Assembly (NCBI GenBank): GCA_041739345.1
Contig: JBGSNZ010000014.1
Coordinates: 159,258 to 223,257 of the forward strand
Direction: 5' to 3'
Length of the DNA stretch: 64,000 bases
From: DIGJ01 sp041739345
GTDB lineage: Bacteria > Bacillota > Clostridia > Lachnospirales > Lachnospiraceae
The notes beneath the pieces were generated by a model, which did not search any database, had not been told where the DNA came from, and was given only the letters and a program-made list of their open reading frames with translations. Shown piece by piece: positions 7,720 through 16,815 of this stretch. Each line of letters begins with the position of its first letter. The first letter of the stretch is position 1. The position numbers and the translations under genes are program-made.

Positions 7720-9342
7720 TTGAAAAACACATTTAGAATGCAGATTTTTGCAGCATTTGCAGCATTTACTATGCTGATCGGTTTATTTATAAATCCTTCT
7801 TATACAGTAAAAGCTGCTGAAAGTGAAACCACTGTACAAACCAGTGCGTCAGAAAATGAGCAAAACGATAATGTATTTCGGGTAGGTATGGAAGCAGGCT
7901 ATCCTCCATTTAACTGGACTCAGACCGGTGATTCAAACGGTGGAGTTAAAATAGATGGAAATCAAGAATATGCAGGAGGCTATGATGTTGAAATAGCCAA
8001 AATTATTGCAGAAAAATTAGGCAAAGAGCTGGTAGTAGTAAAGACGGAGTGGGATGGACTTGTTCCAGCACTGCAATCAGGAAAGATTGATGCAATCATA
8101 GCAGGTATGTCTCCTACGGCAGAAAGAAAAGAAACCATTGACTTTACCGACATCTACTATAAATCAGATTTGGTAATGGTAGTACTAAAAGGTGGATCGT
8201 TTGAAAATGCCACTTCCATTCAGGACTTTTCCGGTGCCAAGATCACAGCCCAATTAAATACATTCCACTATAGCGTAATCGATCAGATTAATGGTGTACA
8301 AAAACAAACAGCTATGGATAATTTCCCTGCAATGAGAGTTGCACTACAGTCAGGAATTATAGATGGATATGTATCGGAAAGACCAGAAGGAGTAAGTGCT
8401 TCCGCTAAAAACAAGAATTTTGTCATGGTTGAATTTAAAGAAGGCTTTGCTACAAATGAAGAGGATACAGCCATTTCTGTCGGTGTAGCAAAAGGAAGCA
8501 ATTTAACGGATAAGATTAATGAAATTCTTGCTGGAGTATCACAAGATGAGCGTCAGAAGTTAATGGAAGAGGCTATTAAAAATCAGCCTGGATCAGAAGA
8601 AGAAAATACAAGTTTTGACTGGGTAGTAAGCATCATAAAAGAAAATGGGCCTATGTTTTTAAGAGGCGCGGGAATGACTTTGCTGATTTCCATGATCGGT
8701 ACGGTTCTTGGATTTGTATTAGGTTTGATTGTTGGCGTCATCAAGACGATCCCGGTTCCTGCTAAAAAAGGAAAGAAATTCATTCAAAAGCTAATTAATA
8801 TATTGCTAGCCGTTTATGTGGAAATATTTAGAGGGACTCCAATGATTGTACAATCTATGGTAATCTATTATGGATCTGCCTTAGCATTTGGGATACACAT
8901 GAATCCGATTGGAGCGGCAATCTTTATTGTTTCTATAAATACGGGAGCGTATATGTCTGAAATCATCCGTGGTGGTATCGTTTCAATTGACAAAGGTCAG
9001 TTTGAAGCAGCACAGGCTATCGGTATGAATCATTTCCAGACAATGAAGAACGTTGTTCTTCCACAGGTAATCCGAAATATTTTACCTGCGACGGGTAATG
9101 AATTTGTAATTAACATAAAAGATACTTCTGTATTGAATGTAATCGCGGTAACGGAACTTTACTTCCAGACAAAATCAGTTGCTGGAAATAACTTTCGGTA
9201 TTTTGAATCTTTCTTTGTGGCTTGTGTCATTTATTTTGTAATGACATTTACGGTTACAAGAATACTAAGATACATTGAAAATCGCCTGGATGGGCCTGTT
9301 AATTATTCGATGAACAATGACACCACAGACATAATTTCGTAG
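7720..9342 (+). CDS. Amino-acid ABC transporter, fused substrate-binding protein and permease
   Basis: A 540-residue protein joining two subunits of a polar amino-acid importer. After a signal peptide come residues ~50-285, a family-3 solute-binding domain (FRVGMEAGYPPFNW, GYDVEIAKIIAEKLGKE, GMSPTAERKETIDFTDIYY). Residues ~305-525 form an MetI-like permease (EIFRGTPMIVQSMVIYYG and the EAA loop around AQAIGMNHFQTMKNVVLPQ). The same arrangement is known in lactococcal GlnPQ. The TTG start is supported by AAAGGAG 7 nt upstream; the next ATG is six codons in. The ATPase gene follows after 15 nt. Glutamine or another polar amino acid is likely; the exact substrate is unknown. Confidence 0.9.
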   Translation: MKNTFRMQIFAAFAAFTMLIGLFINPSYTVKAAESETTVQTSASENEQNDNVFRVGMEAGYPPFNWTQTGDSNGGVKIDGNQEYAGGYDVEIAKIIAEKLGKELVVVKTEWDGLVPALQSGKIDAIIAGMSPTAERKETIDFTDIYYKSDLVMVVLKGGSFENATSIQDFSGAKITAQLNTFHYSVIDQINGVQKQTAMDNFPAMRVALQSGIIDGYVSERPEGVSASAKNKNFVMVEFKEGFATNEEDTAISVGVAKGSNLTDKINEILAGVSQDERQKLMEEAIKNQPGSEEENTSFDWVVSIIKENGPMFLRGAGMTLLISMIGTVLGFVLGLIVGVIKTIPVPAKKGKKFIQKLINILLAVYVEIFRGTPMIVQSMVIYYGSALAFGIHMNPIGAAIFIVSINTGAYMSEIIRGGIVSIDKGQFEAAQAIGMNHFQTMKNVVLPQVIRNILPATGNEFVINIKDTSVLNVIAVTELYFQTKSVAGNNFRYFESFFVACVIYFVMTFTVTRILRYIENRLDGPVNYSMNNDTTDIIS

Positions 9343-9357
9343 GAAGGAGGAAGCGAT

Positions 9358-10104
9358 ATGGAAAAAGTGATAGAAGTACAGCATTTAAACAAAATTTTCG
9401 GAACACATGAAGTGTTGAAGGATATTGATTTTTCAGTAAATATGGGAGAAGTTGTTTGTATTATCGGATCTTCGGGTTCTGGAAAGTCAACGCTTCTTCG
9501 TTGTATCAATCTCTTGGAAAAACCAACCGGTGGACAGATTATTTATAAAGGCGAAAATATACTGGATGATAAGCATGATATCTATAAATACAGAACAAAA
9601 CTTGGAATGGTTTTTCAGCAATTTAATTTGTTTAACAATCACAATGTCCTGAGTAATTGTGTGGTAGGACAGGTGAAAATTTTAAAACGCTCCCAAAAAG
9701 AGGCGGAAGAAGTGGCGATGAAGTTCCTCAAAATAGTTGGAATGGAACAGTATTTGAAAGCAAAACCAAGACAACTTTCAGGTGGGCAAAAGCAGAGGGT
9801 TGCCATAGCAAGAGCCCTTTCCATGGAACCAGATGTAATGCTTTTTGATGAGCCAACGTCTGCTCTTGATCCGGAGATGGTAGGAGAAGTTTTGAAAGTA
9901 ATGAAAGAACTTGCGGATGCCGGACTTACTATGTTAGTTGTAACTCATGAGATGGGTTTTGCAAAAGAAGTTTCCGACAGAGTCGTATTTATGGATCAAG
10001 GAATTATTGTTGAGGAAGGAAGCCCTGAACAGATCTTCAATAATCCTACGCAGGAAAGAACAAGAGAATTTTTAAAACGTACCTTACCAGAGTTTGCGAA
10101 ATAG
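9358..10104 (+). CDS. glnQ: Polar amino-acid ABC transporter ATP-binding protein (GlnQ type)
   Basis: A 248-residue ATPase that powers the fused binding protein-permease encoded 15 nt upstream. It shows Walker A GSSGSGKST, Q-loop FQQFNLF, the ABC signature LSGGQKQR, Walker B VMLFDEPTSALD and the switch His in VVTHEMGFA. Length and motifs are those of the HisP/GlnQ branch. AGGAGGAAG precedes the ATG. A terminator follows at 10146, closing the two-gene operon. Confidence 0.93.
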   Translation: MEKVIEVQHLNKIFGTHEVLKDIDFSVNMGEVVCIIGSSGSGKSTLLRCINLLEKPTGGQIIYKGENILDDKHDIYKYRTKLGMVFQQFNLFNNHNVLSNCVVGQVKILKRSQKEAEEVAMKFLKIVGMEQYLKAKPRQLSGGQKQRVAIARALSMEPDVMLFDEPTSALDPEMVGEVLKVMKELADAGLTMLVVTHEMGFAKEVSDRVVFMDQGIIVEEGSPEQIFNNPTQERTREFLKRTLPEFAK

Positions 10105-10145
10105 AATTATATATTGATTCGTGATACAGGAATGATACTGTTTGT

Positions 10146-10177
10146 GGCAGCTAGTCGATTTGATTAGCTGCCTTTTT
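10146..10177 (+). terminator. Intrinsic terminator of the importer operon
   Basis: Arms around GGCAGCTA and TAGCTGCC with a short loop, followed by CTTTTTATA. Confidence 0.8.
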
Positions 10178-10331
10178 ATATGTCACTAATATATAAATTA
10201 GTTTATACTTTCTTTTTGAGAAATGTAATTTTATTCCAAATATATGTGAATAGTGATTGACTAGTAAAATCAAAAATGTTATTTTGTTAACAGGTTAGTA
10301 CATTAACACAATATAACAGAGGAGATATTTC

Positions 10332-11114
10332 ATGGATAATAATAAAAAATCGATTCAACTTTTTTTAATTGTTACACTTTCACTAAGTGCAATACTTGAG
10401 ACAATTATTATTTACAGCGGTGCAATGGGATTGGCAGCATTTTTAATGTGGATACCTGCATTTGGAGCAATCCTTACAAAAATGGTTTATTTTAGGAAAG
10501 AAAAGCACTCCTTGGGCTTTAACCGTTGCAAAATAAAGTACATAGTAGCTGCATTTTTATTGCCGCTGATCTATATTGGAATTCCTTATATTATTTATTG
10601 GATCATAAATCCAGGAACTTTGCAGTTTAAAATGACAACCAGTTTTTGGGTCATACTGATATTTGGTGTTCCGATTTCTATGGTGACAGCCCTGGGTGAG
10701 GAAATTGGATGGCGTGGTTTTCTAGTTCCAAGACTCTTAAAACAAATCGGCCTAGAGAAAACACTGTTAATAAGTAGTGCTATTTGGGCTCTATGGCATT
10801 ATCCAATTCTTTTGTCAGGGCTTTATATGGCAGGTACTCCCCTTTGGTATCAGATCTTGATGTTCACAATTATTGTTGGTGCTGCTGGAGTAATAATAGG
10901 AATCTTAACGTTGAAATCCAAAAGTGTATGGCCTGCCGCTGTATTTCATGCAGCGCACAATTGTTATGATCAGGCCTTATTTGGTACATATACCGTTGGA
11001 GATAATAAAATGTATTTCGTTAGCGAAACGGGAATTTTAACGGCAGTGATTGTAGTGGCACTGGCAATTTGGATGTATTGCACATATAAAAAACAAGCTT
11101 GCATTATAGAATAA
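10332..11114 (+). CDS. CPBP family intramembrane metalloprotease
   Basis: A 260-residue membrane protein of the CAAX-protease/bacteriocin-processing (Abi) family. The signature motifs are all present: GEEIGWRGFLVPRL (motif 1, EExxxR-type), a following WALWHYPILL (motif 2, His) and FHAAHNCYDQ (motif 3). There are about seven hydrophobic helices. Family members process or destroy membrane-embedded peptides, and some give bacteriocin self-immunity. The ATG follows AGAGGAGATATTTC. It stands alone, so no partner is suggested. Confidence 0.85.
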   Translation: MDNNKKSIQLFLIVTLSLSAILETIIIYSGAMGLAAFLMWIPAFGAILTKMVYFRKEKHSLGFNRCKIKYIVAAFLLPLIYIGIPYIIYWIINPGTLQFKMTTSFWVILIFGVPISMVTALGEEIGWRGFLVPRLLKQIGLEKTLLISSAIWALWHYPILLSGLYMAGTPLWYQILMFTIIVGAAGVIIGILTLKSKSVWPAAVFHAAHNCYDQALFGTYTVGDNKMYFVSETGILTAVIVVALAIWMYCTYKKQACIIE

Positions 11115-11243
11115 CGGTTTGGTAAGATGGAGGAAAATAGGTCTACAATAGTTCATTTATTCCTTATTCATTTAAATTCAACTAATAAGAGAACACTATG
11201 AGAAAATATAAGAATAATATGTGATTAGAAGAAGGAGAATCGT

Positions 11244-12077
11244 ATGCTTACAATTGGTTGTCATTTATCATCATCAAAAGGATATGCTGCAATGGGAAAA
11301 CAGGCATTGGAAATTGGAGCCAATACCTTTCAGTTTTTTACACGCAATCCAAGAGGCGGAAAGGCAAAGGCTATTGATGAAAAGGATGTAAAACGATTCC
11401 TTGAAATAGCAAAAGCAAATGAAATAAAGGTTATCCTTGCACATGCCCCCTATACGTTAAATGCTTGTTCTGCAGATGAGAGTATAAGGGAGTTTGCCAT
11501 TAATACAATGGAAGATGATTTGAAACGAATGGAGTATACACCAGGAAATTTATATAATTTTCATCCGGGAAGCCATGTGGGCCAGGGAGTGGATATCGGG
11601 ATTGAATATATAGCAAACATGTTGAATCAATTATTGAAACCGGAACAGACAACCACAGTTTTGCTGGAAACAATGGCTGGCAAAGGAAGCGAAGTGGGAA
11701 GTGATTTTCATGAATTACAAGCGATTCTAGATAAGGTGGAATTAAAGGAAAAAATGGGTGTCTGCCTGGATACCTGTCATGTGTATGACGCCGGCTATGA
11801 TATTGTAAACAATCTGGAAGGGGTGCTGGAGGAATTTGATCAAATAATAGGACTTGATAAGCTAAAGGCGATCCATTTGAATGATTCAAAGAATCCCTTT
11901 GAAAGTCATAAAGACCGACATGAAAAACTGGGAGAAGGATCTATCGGAATCGAAGCTATGAAGCGGATTATCAACCATCCCAAGTTAAAAGAACTTCCTT
12001 TCTTTCTTGAAACGCCAAATGAGCTAGATGGATATGAGAAAGAAATAGAGATATTAAAGGGATTGTATTCTTCATAA
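11244..12077 (+). CDS. nfo: Endonuclease IV (AP endonuclease)
   Basis: A 277-residue zinc enzyme that cuts DNA 5' of abasic sites and removes 3'-blocking groups in base-excision repair. It is a TIM barrel with the expected metal-ligand segments: IGCHLSSSKG, HAPYTLN, NFHPGSHVGQG, LLETMAGKGSEVG, CLDTCHVYDAGYD and IHLNDSKNPFESHKDRH. Length fits bacterial Nfo. AGAAGGAGAATCGT precedes the ATG. It has its own transcription unit with a hairpin just downstream. Confidence 0.95.
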   Translation: MLTIGCHLSSSKGYAAMGKQALEIGANTFQFFTRNPRGGKAKAIDEKDVKRFLEIAKANEIKVILAHAPYTLNACSADESIREFAINTMEDDLKRMEYTPGNLYNFHPGSHVGQGVDIGIEYIANMLNQLLKPEQTTTVLLETMAGKGSEVGSDFHELQAILDKVELKEKMGVCLDTCHVYDAGYDIVNNLEGVLEEFDQIIGLDKLKAIHLNDSKNPFESHKDRHEKLGEGSIGIEAMKRIINHPKLKELPFFLETPNELDGYEKEIEILKGLYSS

Positions 12078-12091
12078 TAAAAAAATAACAA

Positions 12092-12131
12092 AAACCAGCA
12101 TGCTGTGCAAAACTGCAAAGCATACTGGTTT
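12092..12131 (+). terminator. Hairpin terminator after endonuclease IV
   Basis: Arms AACCAGCATGCT and AGCATACTGGTT (one mismatch) around a 16-nt loop, followed by an AT-rich but not pure U tract. Confidence 0.6.
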
Positions 12132-12182
12132 ATTAAATTTCTGGTTAAAAAACTTAAATTTATATAAATTGCATGTATGATA

Positions 12183-12211
12183 TGGACAGTGATTTTTGAA
12201 TGACTTATAAT
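12183..12211 (+). promoter_or_regulatory. Promoter of the chemoreceptor gene
   Basis: TGGACA, 17-nt spacer, TATAAT, about 70 nt upstream of the start. It is sigma-A-like rather than flagellar sigma-D-like. Confidence 0.6.
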
Positions 12212-12282
12212 GTAGCGCAAGCAAGTACTTCTGGTACACTAATATACTGTTTTTTAAACAAAAGAAGGAGTGAGGAAAAACT

Positions 12283-13602
12283 ATGGAGAACAAATATCAG
12301 AACAAGATGGGAGTTAAATTATTATTCAAAATACTTGGTGCAATAGGAACTCCAATGTTGCTATTAGGAGCAATAATGCTGATACTACTTAACTTAGTAG
12401 CAGCGGGGAAAATATCTGTTGGTATAACCTATTTGTGGATTGTTATAGTTACAATAGGAGCAATTGTAGCTTCGGCTTTATTTATGAAGCATTTCATAGA
12501 TAAAATAACAAAGATTATGAAAAATATTGATAAAGTAGCAGATGGGACTTTAGAGATTGAGGAAGATAATAAGCTGGCAGAACGTAAGGATGAAATTGGA
12601 AAGTTTATGCGTTCTATCAATGATATAATCAGAAATGTAGCTAAGATGGTAGTGAACATAACAAACTCTTCAAAAAAATTAGATGAGATATCTAAGGATT
12701 TTGCGGATTCCTTTGAAGAGATGGCAACCTCCATGCTGGAAGTAAATAAGGATATTGATATCATAGCAGACAATGTGATACAACATGCCGACGAAACAAA
12801 TGATATGAAAGGAAAAATTATTGAAATCAATGTGGCTATTGATACAATCGCTGGGCATGTGCAGGAACTTACAGAAAACTCAGATCAAATGAAGGATAGC
12901 AATGCGATTGCAGGAAAGACCATAGGGTCTTTGATTAATAGTAACCAGGAGACGAGTGATTCAGTTGAGAAAGTACGTGAACAGACGAATTTAACCAATC
13001 AATCCGCAATGGAGATTATAACCGTCACTGAGATTATGAAAGGAATTGCAACGCAAACAAATTTGCTTGCATTAAATGCAAGTATTGAGGCAGCCAGGGC
13101 AGGCGAGCAGGGGCGTGGTTTTGCTGTTGTGGCAGAAGAAATCAGACAACTGGCTGATCAATCGAGAGAATCTTCGGAGCTAATTATGAAGATTGTGAAT
13201 TCCCTGGTACAAAATTCAAATGTCAGCGTTGAAACGATGAACGATGTTCGTGATTCTTTTGCAAAACAAACGGAGCGGATACAGGAGACGGAGAAAAGAT
13301 TTGAATCCTTGAACCAATTGATTGAAAAAGTTGGATTTTCTGTTGTAGGGATCGAAAAAGAAGTGGTGAATTTAGAAACACATAAAGAAATTATTAGTAG
13401 TAGCATTGATAATCTGGCGGAAATAGCAGGAAAAAATGCAGAAAGCGTTCAGGAAACGGTATCTGTTATGAATAGCTTACATAAAGAGATAGAAGACTGC
13501 GTTGATAAGACAGGCATTATAAATACTCTCTCAGAAGAGCTGGTTGGAAATATTGATAAGTTGAGTAATAGGCATGAAGGCGAAAGAAATTTCAAAATTT
13601 AA
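12283..13602 (+). CDS. Methyl-accepting chemotaxis protein without an extracellular sensor domain
   Basis: A 439-residue receptor. Two hydrophobic segments (about residues 15-38 and 43-62) are joined by a few residues only, so there is no external ligand domain. A HAMP-like linker follows (MKNIDKVADGTLEIEEDN...RKDEIGKFMRS), then a long coiled coil with the conserved signalling tip GIATQTNLLALNASIEAARAG and GRGFAVVAEEIRQLADQS. It should couple through CheW/CheA and sense an internal or membrane signal. GAAGGAG lies upstream. No other chemotaxis or flagellar genes are in the window. Confidence 0.9.
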   Translation: MENKYQNKMGVKLLFKILGAIGTPMLLLGAIMLILLNLVAAGKISVGITYLWIVIVTIGAIVASALFMKHFIDKITKIMKNIDKVADGTLEIEEDNKLAERKDEIGKFMRSINDIIRNVAKMVVNITNSSKKLDEISKDFADSFEEMATSMLEVNKDIDIIADNVIQHADETNDMKGKIIEINVAIDTIAGHVQELTENSDQMKDSNAIAGKTIGSLINSNQETSDSVEKVREQTNLTNQSAMEIITVTEIMKGIATQTNLLALNASIEAARAGEQGRGFAVVAEEIRQLADQSRESSELIMKIVNSLVQNSNVSVETMNDVRDSFAKQTERIQETEKRFESLNQLIEKVGFSVVGIEKEVVNLETHKEIISSSIDNLAEIAGKNAESVQETVSVMNSLHKEIEDCVDKTGIINTLSEELVGNIDKLSNRHEGERNFKI

Positions 13603-13632
13603 AAAGCAAACGGAAAAGTGAATCAAAGAGGT

Positions 13633-13697
13633 AGCATATGATATGCTGTGATTGGTAGTAAAAGGAAACCATTCGAGTATATCGTATGCTTTTTTTG
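13633..13697 (+). terminator. Intrinsic terminator after the chemoreceptor
   Basis: Arms 13633-13647 and 13676-13690 pair over 15 nt with wobble and mismatch positions; seven Ts follow. Confidence 0.6.
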
Positions 13698-13719
13698 ATG
13701 AATTATATTGAAAAAACAT

Positions 13720-13748
13720 TTGACAAGTGAGCAACCGCTAACTATAAT
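13720..13748 (+). promoter_or_regulatory. Consensus promoter of the TetR/RnfC-like operon
   Basis: TTGACA, 17-nt spacer, TATAAT. The spacer contains GTGAGCAA (13727-13734), a half-copy of the palindrome just downstream, so repressor binding would cover both core elements. Confidence 0.85.
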
Positions 13749-13752
13749 AGGG

Positions 13753-13768
13753 GTGAGCAATTGCTCAC
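13753..13768 (+). promoter_or_regulatory. TetR-type operator palindrome
   Basis: The perfect 16-bp palindrome GTGAGCAATTGCTCAC starts 4 nt after the -10 box and covers the expected transcription start. A degenerate second copy lies 26 bp upstream in the promoter spacer. The TetR gene immediately downstream is the obvious ligand (autorepression). Confidence 0.75.
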
Positions 13769-13807
13769 TAAGTATACGCGAAAGACATGCGCGGGAATGG
13801 AGCAAGT

Positions 13808-14389
13808 ATGAAGGAGCAAATATCAACGAAAGATAAAATACTTTTAGAATCCATGAAACTGTTTTCCATACAAGGATATGAAGCCGTATCAGTTCGTACG
13901 ATTGCGGCAGCAGTTGGTGTACGTGATAGTGCTTTATATAAGCATTTCAAGGGAAAACAGGAAATATTTGATACGATTGTAGAGCAATCGAGACAACGAT
14001 TTTACCGGCAATACGAAGAAGTTTTATTTAATAAGAAAGAAACATTTGATTTTGTGGAAATGTGTTTAAGCATGTATCGTTTCCAGACGGGAGATGAATG
14101 GATTGTAAGATTTCGTCAGATGTTGATTATCGAGCAATTTAAAAATAATAACATAGCACATATTTACAATGAATTATTTATTGATATGCCAGTGCGAAAT
14201 CAGAAAGAAATATTTGAAGAACTTATTCAAAAAGGAATAATGAAAGAAAAAGATCCAGAAGTAATGGCGATGGAATTATATGCCCCTTTTTTCATGTATC
14301 ATACAATAGAAGGACAGCTAGAAGAACGAGAAGAACGTTTTCGGAAACATGCAGAATATTTTATGGAAAATTATTTTATAAAAAACTAG
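13808..14389 (+). CDS. TetR/AcrR family transcriptional regulator
   Basis: A 193-residue repressor. The N terminus is a TetR helix-turn-helix (DKILLESMKLFSIQGYEAVSVRTIAAAVGVRDSALYKHFKGK); the rest is the variable helical ligand-binding and dimer domain. I chose the ATG at 13808 because GGAG lies 5 nt upstream; an in-frame ATG at 13787 has no ribosome site. It heads an operon with the RnfC-like protein and a membrane protein, behind a strong promoter carrying the matching palindrome. The inducer is unknown. Confidence 0.85.
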   Translation: MKEQISTKDKILLESMKLFSIQGYEAVSVRTIAAAVGVRDSALYKHFKGKQEIFDTIVEQSRQRFYRQYEEVLFNKKETFDFVEMCLSMYRFQTGDEWIVRFRQMLIIEQFKNNNIAHIYNELFIDMPVRNQKEIFEELIQKGIMKEKDPEVMAMELYAPFFMYHTIEGQLEEREERFRKHAEYFMENYFIKN

Positions 14390-14425
14390 ATTAAGCTTTA
14401 GAAAGAAGTCTTGGGAGAAAATAAA

Positions 14426-15505
14426 ATGGGTCAATTATTAATTAATTATAAGAGTATTAAAAACAATAAGAAGTTGAAAGCGATACAAAAGGAATACATT
14501 AAAAGTCATAAAAGTGTTAAGGGCAAATTTCCAAAAGCAAAACTTGGAAAAGTGATGAAAAACAATAGTCAACAGTGTATTGGTTATACGGATAGTTCAG
14601 TCAATAGAAAAGATGGAATGTTAGATGATCCACAGGCGATTATAGATTATATAAAAGATGCACAGATAAAAGGGATGAGTGGATCTGGTTTTCCAACAGC
14701 CAGTAAAATGGAAACGGTTCGTAATGCGCAGGTTTCTAAAAAGTATTTTATAGTCAATGCAGTAGCATGTGATCCTGGATTAATTCATGATGCCTGGTTA
14801 TTAGATAATTATAAAAATGAAATAGAAGCCGGTATTTCTATTATCAAGAATTGTATCAGGTTTGAAAAGGTCATAATTGCTTCTCCTGAAAATGTTCCGT
14901 CAAGATATCCAATGGGAGCTGAGAAAATATTAATAAAGCAGTTACTTGGTATGGATATTGATAAGGATGATGTGACCGCCCAAAAAGGTATTCTGGTTTT
15001 GAATGTGCAGACGGTATATGCTATCGCAAAAGCTTTTGAAACAAATAATAATAATTGCAACCAACGTTTTTTGACGATTGCTGATTTAGACACCGGAGAG
15101 GCAAACGTTGCAAGCATAGTGGAAGGACAGACGATACAAGAGCTTTTAAACCATGCTAAAATTGCAGTGAAAGAAAGATCGATCTATGCTGGAATGGGAG
15201 TTATGGAGGCAGAAAAAGTAACAAAAGATAGTGAAATCACGTTACAGACGAATATTGTTGTGTTGGCAAGTGAAGTTGCACAGTTTAATAATCTTGCAAA
15301 GTGTAAAGGCTGTGGAGCTTGTGAGAGAAAATGTCCGTCTGGTGTTTCCATTCGAAAAATAGTAAAAGCAGTCGAGAAACAGAAAAAGAATGACATGGAG
15401 GAATATGGAATTCAAAATTGTATCGGATGTGGTACTTGTTCCTATTATTGTAAAGCTGGGAAAAATACAATGAAAATAATTCTAGATTTGCGGGAAGAAA
15501 TGTAA
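14426..15505 (+). CDS. Orphan RnfC/PduS-like NADH-FMN and 4Fe-4S protein
   Basis: A 359-residue predicted electron-transfer protein. The middle resembles the NADH/FMN-binding domain of complex I 51-kDa subunit and RnfC: GMSGSGFPTASKM is the glycine-rich site, and YFIVNAVACDPG parallels the usual NxxECEP motif but lacks its first acidic residue. An SLBB-like segment and two 4Fe-4S motifs follow, CKGCGACERKCPSG and CIGCGTCSYYCKAG. The RnfC N-terminal barrel is missing and replaced by a short basic stretch. No other Rnf subunits are nearby. GGGAG precedes the ATG at 14426. It is 36 nt after TetR and 1 nt before the membrane protein. Confidence 0.75.
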   Translation: MGQLLINYKSIKNNKKLKAIQKEYIKSHKSVKGKFPKAKLGKVMKNNSQQCIGYTDSSVNRKDGMLDDPQAIIDYIKDAQIKGMSGSGFPTASKMETVRNAQVSKKYFIVNAVACDPGLIHDAWLLDNYKNEIEAGISIIKNCIRFEKVIIASPENVPSRYPMGAEKILIKQLLGMDIDKDDVTAQKGILVLNVQTVYAIAKAFETNNNNCNQRFLTIADLDTGEANVASIVEGQTIQELLNHAKIAVKERSIYAGMGVMEAEKVTKDSEITLQTNIVVLASEVAQFNNLAKCKGCGACERKCPSGVSIRKIVKAVEKQKKNDMEEYGIQNCIGCGTCSYYCKAGKNTMKIILDLREEM

Positions 15506-15506
15506 T

Positions 15507-16061
15507 ATGAAGATAAAAAAGTGGGGGATTATACTACTATTTTTGATTTCATTCTATTTAGTTGAGTTTGGTCCATTCAGTAGTATGCAACTTGCAAAAC
15601 ATAATAACGGATATGGAACGTTTGATATGAAGGATTATAACTTAGCAACTGTTCAGGAGGTTCTTTCAACAATGGACAGTGAGGGGTTTGTCATAGCCAG
15701 AAATTACTATTTGTGTGATGGATTTTTTGTTATTATGCTATTTATTGTGCAGTGTCAGCTGGGGGCGTTTATCGCTAAAAAGATAAATGTAATATTTATA
15801 GGAATGAATATAATGGCAGGAATACGTGGAATTATGGATTTTAATGAAAATATATTACTATTTTCCTGTATCCATTCTTTCCCTAAGATAAATGAAAGAA
15901 TAGTTTTCATATCGGGTGTGATAACAAGAGTGAAATTTCTGATGATGGGTATCTGGATTTTGATGTTAGTAAGCATATTGCTTTGGAAAGGGTACGTTGC
16001 TTTAAAAAAAAATAGAGTTGTCGCTTTACTGTTGAAGAGGTTAAACGATAGAAACACATAA
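15507..16061 (+). CDS. Hypothetical four-helix membrane protein
   Basis: A 184-residue protein with four hydrophobic segments (about residues 7-25, 68-88, 94-112 and 136-160) and a soluble loop after the first. Its ATG starts 1 nt after the stop of the RnfC-like gene, so translation is coupled and the two products probably work together, possibly as a membrane anchor or quinone-side partner. That role is inference only. I recognise no family. The stop codon is part of the operon's terminator hairpin. Confidence 0.6.
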   Translation: MKIKKWGIILLFLISFYLVEFGPFSSMQLAKHNNGYGTFDMKDYNLATVQEVLSTMDSEGFVIARNYYLCDGFFVIMLFIVQCQLGAFIAKKINVIFIGMNIMAGIRGIMDFNENILLFSCIHSFPKINERIVFISGVITRVKFLMMGIWILMLVSILLWKGYVALKKNRVVALLLKRLNDRNT

Positions 16062-16118
16062 AGCCTACATATCATGCCAGTTAGTCTATATGATTAGCCG
16101 GCATGATATGTAGGCTTT
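16060..16118. terminator. 19-bp perfect hairpin terminator
   Basis: Arms 16060-16078 and 16100-16118 are perfectly complementary, with a 21-nt loop. The 5' arm begins at the last codons of the membrane-protein gene. The flanking A-rich and T-rich ends allow function in both directions. Confidence 0.85.
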
Positions 16119-16122
16119 CTTC

Positions 16123-16172
16123 TTGACTGAACAATTAAGTCGTGTTATATTATTAATGAACAAATATTCATT
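16123..16172 (+). promoter_or_regulatory. Promoter plus TetR-type operator of the SDR operon
   Basis: TTGACT, 17-nt spacer, TATATT (16123-16151), then the inverted repeat AATGAA-CAAATA-TTCATT (16155-16172) placed over the start site. This suits autorepression by the TetR encoded 24 nt further on. Confidence 0.7.
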
Positions 16173-16195
16173 CAATAAAAAACAAGGAGAATTAC

Positions 16196-16792
16196 ATGCC
16201 TAAAACACCAGAACGTTGTGATGAAATAAGGACAGAAATGCGCAATAAAATATTGCATAAGTCCATGTTATATTTTGCTAGGAACGGATTTAATGGAACG
16301 AAGATCAGTGATCTCGCAAAGCATATAGGAATAGGACAGGGTACGATTTATCTTTATTTTGAATCCAAGGAGGAACTATTCCAGGAAATTCGCAAAATGG
16401 TAATCAGTGAGAAGGATATTACGAAACTGAAATTAATCGCGCAGCTTCCTATACCAGCAAAGAAAAAAATACATAAGTTATCGGAATCAGTATTGCAGCA
16501 GCTGGAAAAAGATGAAAATTTTGCAGGGAGGATTGCCTTAAATACACAAATGCTTTTGGGACAGGATAAAGACAATTCCTCTGATGAAACAACGTATCAA
16601 TCAAAGATGTATACCTATATGGCAAAAATTTTGGAACAGGGACAAAAAGAAGGCAGCGTAGTTAGTGGAACTCCAATTAAATTGGCAGATTATTATTGGG
16701 GAGTTGTGTATCTTTATGCTCTAAAGAAGCTTTTTACGACAGAGTATGAAATGATCAGTTCGCAGGATTTGGAACGTACTGTGATGAAATAA
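16196..16792 (+). CDS. TetR/AcrR family transcriptional regulator
   Basis: A 198-residue repressor. Residues ~15-60 hold the TetR DNA-binding domain (NKILHKSMLYFARNGFNGTKISDLAKHIGIGQGTIYLYFESKEELF), and the C-terminal part is a helical effector domain. AAGGAG is 7 nt upstream of the ATG. It is the first gene of an operon with an SDR and a condensation-fold protein, and has its own likely operator. Such arrangements usually respond to lipids or small hydrophobic molecules made or removed by the operon; this is inference. Confidence 0.88.
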   Translation: MPKTPERCDEIRTEMRNKILHKSMLYFARNGFNGTKISDLAKHIGIGQGTIYLYFESKEELFQEIRKMVISEKDITKLKLIAQLPIPAKKKIHKLSESVLQQLEKDENFAGRIALNTQMLLGQDKDNSSDETTYQSKMYTYMAKILEQGQKEGSVVSGTPIKLADYYWGVVYLYALKKLFTTEYEMISSQDLERTVMK

Positions 16793-16815
16793 AAGAGAAA
16801 GGGAAGGGATGTAAT

